A stretch of 8,704 bases of DNA from the NCBI GenBank assembly GCA_017419465.1, contig JAFOLE010000180.1, positions 1-8,704 of the forward strand. Reading direction: 5' to 3'. The notes beneath the pieces are model-generated. The model was given only the letters and a program-made list of their open reading frames with translations. It searched no databases and was not told the origin of the DNA. Below are positions 5,942-8,704 of this stretch, piece after piece (the first letter of the stretch is position 1; every line of letters begins with the position of its first letter). Origin of the DNA: Solobacterium sp. (GTDB lineage Bacteria; Bacillota_I; Bacilli_A; Erysipelotrichales; Erysipelotrichaceae). Made by a program: the position numbers and the translations under genes.

Positions 5942-7679
5942 GATCATCCGGAAATTCTTCGCATTCTGCAGTGAGGAAAACCGCAGAAAATTTCAGACAT
6001 CCGTTCTGCTCGGCGTATTTCAGGCAATGTTTGAAGCGCTGAAGATTCCCGCAATCGCAGTGATGGTAAAAGCCCTGCTTGCCGGACAGGTGACGGGCAG
6101 AGATATTCTTCTGAGCCTTGGCATCATGGTGTTATCGATCGCCGGAGCCGGACTGATCAAGGCAAAGGCATCGATGCTGCAGACGGAAGGCGGGTATGAC
6201 ACCTGCGCAAAGAAGCGTATTGAGATCGCAGAGCACATGCGTTATCTTCCGATGGGGTACTTCAGCGACAACAGTCTCGGACAGATCACATCCGTCACAA
6301 CCAACGTGCTGGAAAATCTGGAGAACGTTGCGACAAGAGTGGTCATGCTGGTATGTGAGGGACTGCTTACGACCGCGCTGATTATTGTGATGCTTGCCTT
6401 CTTTGATCTCCGCATCTCCCTGGTGCTTCTGATCGGGCTCTGCCTGTTTCTTGCGGCGAATACATCCCTGCAGAAAGCAGCGGGCACGCTTGCGCCGCGG
6501 AAAATCAATGCGGATGAAAAGCTTGTGGAAAAGGTGCTGGAGTATCTGCAGGGAATGGCAGAAGTAAAAGCGTATCATCTGACCGGTAAAAAGAGTGCGG
6601 AACTGAATGAGGCGATTGCGGCGAATTCAAAGGTCAATACCGATATGGAAATGACACTGATTCCGCGGATGAGTGCGCAGTCGCTGATTGCCAAACTGAC
6701 CGGTGTTGCCATGGCGCTCTGTGCATGTATCTTTTACTGCAATGGAACCATGGACGCATTAACGGCAGTCGTCATGGTGATCTCAGCATTCATCGTCAAC
6801 GCAAGTCTGGAAACAGCAGGAAACTATTCCGCTCTGCTTCGGATCGTGGATGCGAGTGTTGACCGCGTTCAGGAAATACTGAAAACGCCACAGATGGATA
6901 TCGACGGTGAGAAGATCACACCGGAAAACCGGGATATCAAAGCGGATAATATCGAATTCTCCTATGACCGGCGGAAGATCATCGACGGTGTCAGTCTTTC
7001 CATTCCGGAAAAGAGTGTCACCGCAATTGTCGGTCCCTCCGGCGGCGGAAAGACTACCCTCGTTAATTTGCTGGCACGCTTCTGGGATGTCGACAAGGGA
7101 ACGGTATCCCTCGGCGGCCGCGATGTCAGAGACTATGATATGGACTCCCTGATGTCGAACTTCTCGTTTGTATTCCAGAATGTCTATCTGTTTCACGATA
7201 CGATCGCGGACAATATCCGCTTCGGACAGCCGGAAGCACCAATGGAAGATGTGATTGCGGCGGCGAAAAAAGCCTGTTGTCATGACTTCATCATGGCGCT
7301 GCCGGATGGCTACAATACGGTAATCGGAGAAGGCGGCGCATCGCTTTCCGGCGGTGAAAAACAGCGCATCTCGATTGCCCGGGCAATGATGAAAGACGCA
7401 CCGGTTATCTTCCTTGATGAAGCGACAGCCAACGTGGATCCGGAAAACGAGCATGATCTTATGGAGGCAATCCGTGCATTAACGAATGAGAAGACCGTAA
7501 TTATGATTGCGCATCGTCTGAAAACCGTCGAACATGCCGATCAGATTCTTGTGATTGATCAGGAAAAGATCGTCCAGCAGGGAACACATGCAGAACTGCT
7601 GTCGCAGGAAGGCATTTATCGGAATTTCATTCAGGAACGGCGTGAAGCTGCCGGCTGGAAAATCAAGGAAGCAGTGTGA
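5934..7679 (+). CDS. ABC transporter, fused membrane and ATPase domains (subunit 2)
   Basis: This 581-residue partner has the same layout: membrane domain at about 15-300, then an ATPase domain with Walker A GPSGGGKT from 367, Q-loop Q415, signature LSGGEKQ from 471, Walker B D495 and catalytic E496, VDPENE at 501-506, and H527. Like subunit 1 it keeps the catalytic Glu, so unlike TM287/288-type pairs neither site looks degenerate. The start overlaps the end of subunit 1 by 8 nt, with GGAGG at 5920-5924 placed 9 nt before the ATG, so translation is coupled and stoichiometry should be equal. The two proteins are clearly paralogous but well diverged, which suits an obligate heterodimer. Substrate and direction are not readable from the sequence. 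No T-tract terminator follows. Confidence 0.92.
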   Translation: MVEIIRKFFAFCSEENRRKFQTSVLLGVFQAMFEALKIPAIAVMVKALLAGQVTGRDILLSLGIMVLSIAGAGLIKAKASMLQTEGGYDTCAKKRIEIAEHMRYLPMGYFSDNSLGQITSVTTNVLENLENVATRVVMLVCEGLLTTALIIVMLAFFDLRISLVLLIGLCLFLAANTSLQKAAGTLAPRKINADEKLVEKVLEYLQGMAEVKAYHLTGKKSAELNEAIAANSKVNTDMEMTLIPRMSAQSLIAKLTGVAMALCACIFYCNGTMDALTAVVMVISAFIVNASLETAGNYSALLRIVDASVDRVQEILKTPQMDIDGEKITPENRDIKADNIEFSYDRRKIIDGVSLSIPEKSVTAIVGPSGGGKTTLVNLLARFWDVDKGTVSLGGRDVRDYDMDSLMSNFSFVFQNVYLFHDTIADNIRFGQPEAPMEDVIAAAKKACCHDFIMALPDGYNTVIGEGGASLSGGEKQRISIARAMMKDAPVIFLDEATANVDPENEHDLMEAIRALTNEKTVIMIAHRLKTVEHADQILVIDQEKIVQQGTHAELLSQEGIYRNFIQERREAAGWKIKEAV

Positions 7680-7687
7680 CCCTGTAA

Positions 7688-7703
7688 ACAATGGGCACAT
7701 TGT
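7688..7703. promoter_or_regulatory. Inverted repeat ACAATG-N4-CATTGT upstream of moxR
   Basis: ACAATGGGCACATTGT has perfect 6-bp arms around GGCA, 9 nt after the ABC stop codon. It is unlike the TetR-type sites in the window. No T-run follows, so an operator is more likely than a terminator. Confidence 0.4.
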
Positions 7704-7704
7704 A

Positions 7705-7718
7705 TGCATGCGCATGCA
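7705..7718. promoter_or_regulatory. Perfect 14-bp palindrome upstream of moxR
   Basis: TGCATGCGCATGCA is fully self-complementary and starts one base after the preceding inverted repeat. A -10-like TAAAAT (7726-7731) follows 7 nt later, with no clear -35. A regulator bound here would sit over the promoter. No candidate regulator gene is visible for it. Confidence 0.4.
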
Positions 7719-7762
7719 AAACCGGTAAAATAAATGTGACGTTTCAACCAGGGTAACCGATC

Positions 7763-8683
7763 ATGATTAACAGACTGCGTAGACAGATAACGGAATATTT
7801 CATCGGGAAAGATGCAATTGTGGACAATGTGCTCATCTGCCTTCTGGCAGGCGGGCATGTTCTGCTGGAAGACGTACCGGGTGTCGGAAAGACAACGCTT
7901 GCCAAAACACTGGCCGGCGCGACGGACTGTTCGTTCGGACGCATTCAGTTCACCCCGGATACACTGCCTTCCGATGTTGTCGGCGTATCCGTATACAACA
8001 TGAAGACGCAGGAGTTTGAATACCGGGAAGGCGCCATCATGCGCCAGATTCTGCTGGCGGATGAAATCAACCGCACATCTCCGAAAACGCAGGCCAGTCT
8101 GCTTGAGGCAATGGCGGAAGGAAGCGTGACCATTGACGGTATCCGGCATAATCTTCCGAATCCGTTCATGGTGATCGCAACACAGAACCCGATTGAGTTT
8201 CTTGGCACATATCCGCTGCCGGAAGCGCAGATGGACCGTTTCATGATGCGGCTTTCCATCGGCTATCCCGATGCGGAATCGGAGATCCGCATGGCAAAAA
8301 ACCACGCGGAAGGCAAAACCACAGATTCGATTCAGAATGTATGCACGACGGCAGACATCCTTGCCATGAAAGAACAGGTCCAGTCGGTGCATGTCAGTGA
8401 TGCGGTATTCGGCTATATCCGGGAAATTGTCCAGGCAACCCGGACGGAAGAGAAGTTTGAACTCGGTGCCAGCCCGCGGGCGACGATCGGAATCACGTCC
8501 GCCGCAAAGGCACATGCATTCCTGCAGGGAAGAGACTATGTAAAGCCGGATGATGTAAAGGCGGTTGCCATTCCGGTTCTTCATCATCGGATTGTATTAA
8601 CATCAGAGGCAAGGCTTCATAAAGAAGATATTGACCGGATTCTGGATCAGCTTATTTTCCGTGTCCGTGTTCCGAAAGAGTAG
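7763..8683 (+). CDS. MoxR-family AAA+ ATPase
   Basis: This 306-residue protein has the full MoxR layout: an N-terminal GKDAIVDNVLICLLAGGHVL segment, Walker A with PGVGKTT at 39-45, Walker B LLADE with D100 and E101, the MoxR-typical INRTSPKTQASLLEAM stretch (102-117), sensor 1 ATQNP with N142, and PLPEAQMDRF (about 151-160) before the C-terminal lid domain. MoxR ATPases are chaperone-like remodellers that usually work with VWA or DUF58 and transglutaminase-like proteins encoded next to them; substrates are generally unknown. Length and motifs are normal. The ribosome binding site is weak (AGGG at 7750-7753, 9 nt before the ATG), but homology begins at this ATG. It lies 83 nt after the ABC pair behind its own palindromes, so it probably starts a new operon that continues off the window. 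Confidence 0.92.
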   Translation: MINRLRRQITEYFIGKDAIVDNVLICLLAGGHVLLEDVPGVGKTTLAKTLAGATDCSFGRIQFTPDTLPSDVVGVSVYNMKTQEFEYREGAIMRQILLADEINRTSPKTQASLLEAMAEGSVTIDGIRHNLPNPFMVIATQNPIEFLGTYPLPEAQMDRFMMRLSIGYPDAESEIRMAKNHAEGKTTDSIQNVCTTADILAMKEQVQSVHVSDAVFGYIREIVQATRTEEKFELGASPRATIGITSAAKAHAFLQGRDYVKPDDVKAVAIPVLHHRIVLTSEARLHKEDIDRILDQLIFRVRVPKE

Positions 8684-8689
8684 GACGCC

Positions 8690-8704
8690 GTGAAACGGAA
8701 CTTC
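8690..8704 (+). CDS. Possible start of the next gene (partial), expected DUF58 protein
   Basis: A GTG at 8690 opens a frame reading M-K-R-N-F to the window edge, 6 nt after the moxR stop. A weak AGGA (8682-8685) precedes it. Basic starts like this are common in DUF58 proteins, which typically follow moxR. Only five codons are visible, so this call rests mainly on context. Confidence 0.3.

Noticed and set aside
1..8704. tRNA, rRNA, CRISPR array, insertion sequence or integrase
   Set aside because: No cloverleaf-like element, regularly spaced repeat array, transposase or recombinase reading was seen on either strand.

Overview
The window looks like chromosomal DNA of a low-to-mid GC Bacillota (Firmicutes), probably a host-associated anaerobe of the Erysipelotrichales or Lachnospiraceae type. 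This rests on strong AGGAGG-like ribosome binding sites, tightly packed one-strand operons, and the families present. The genus cannot be named from sequence alone. All eight convincing complete genes are on the + strand. There is no RNA gene, insertion sequence or CRISPR array, and no gene-free stretch longer than about 215 bases.

Layout. (1) 1-214: a leader with a small inverted repeat, a 20-bp-period direct repeat pair and a terminator-like hairpin. (2) 215-2586: a four-gene, overlapping operon of HIRAN protein, Sel1/TPR-repeat protein, J-domain protein and second HIRAN protein, closed by a probable terminator near 2606-2645. None of the four carries a recognisable enzymatic domain. Together they look like an adaptor or sensor module (DNA-end binding, protein scaffold, Hsp70 recruitment), and this is the best candidate for an undescribed system. 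(3) 2723-5941 and 5934-7679: an ATC-hydrolase-family protein, a TetR-family regulator, and two overlapping genes for half-size ABC transporters (membrane domain plus ATPase) that probably form a heterodimer. (4) 7763-8683: a MoxR-type AAA+ ATPase; a further gene (expected DUF58) may begin at 8690.

Regulation. Three intergenic regions, upstream of the hydrolase-like gene, of tetR and of the ABC pair, each carry the inverted motif GTTAG-N6-CTAA. The best copy is GGTTAGACGTATCTAACC, just downstream of a good tetR promoter. This suggests that the TetR protein controls itself, the ABC transporter and the hydrolase-like gene as one small regulon. The transporter's substrate and the hydrolase's true reaction remain unknown. 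The moxR upstream region instead has two unrelated adjacent palindromes, so it is probably controlled separately.
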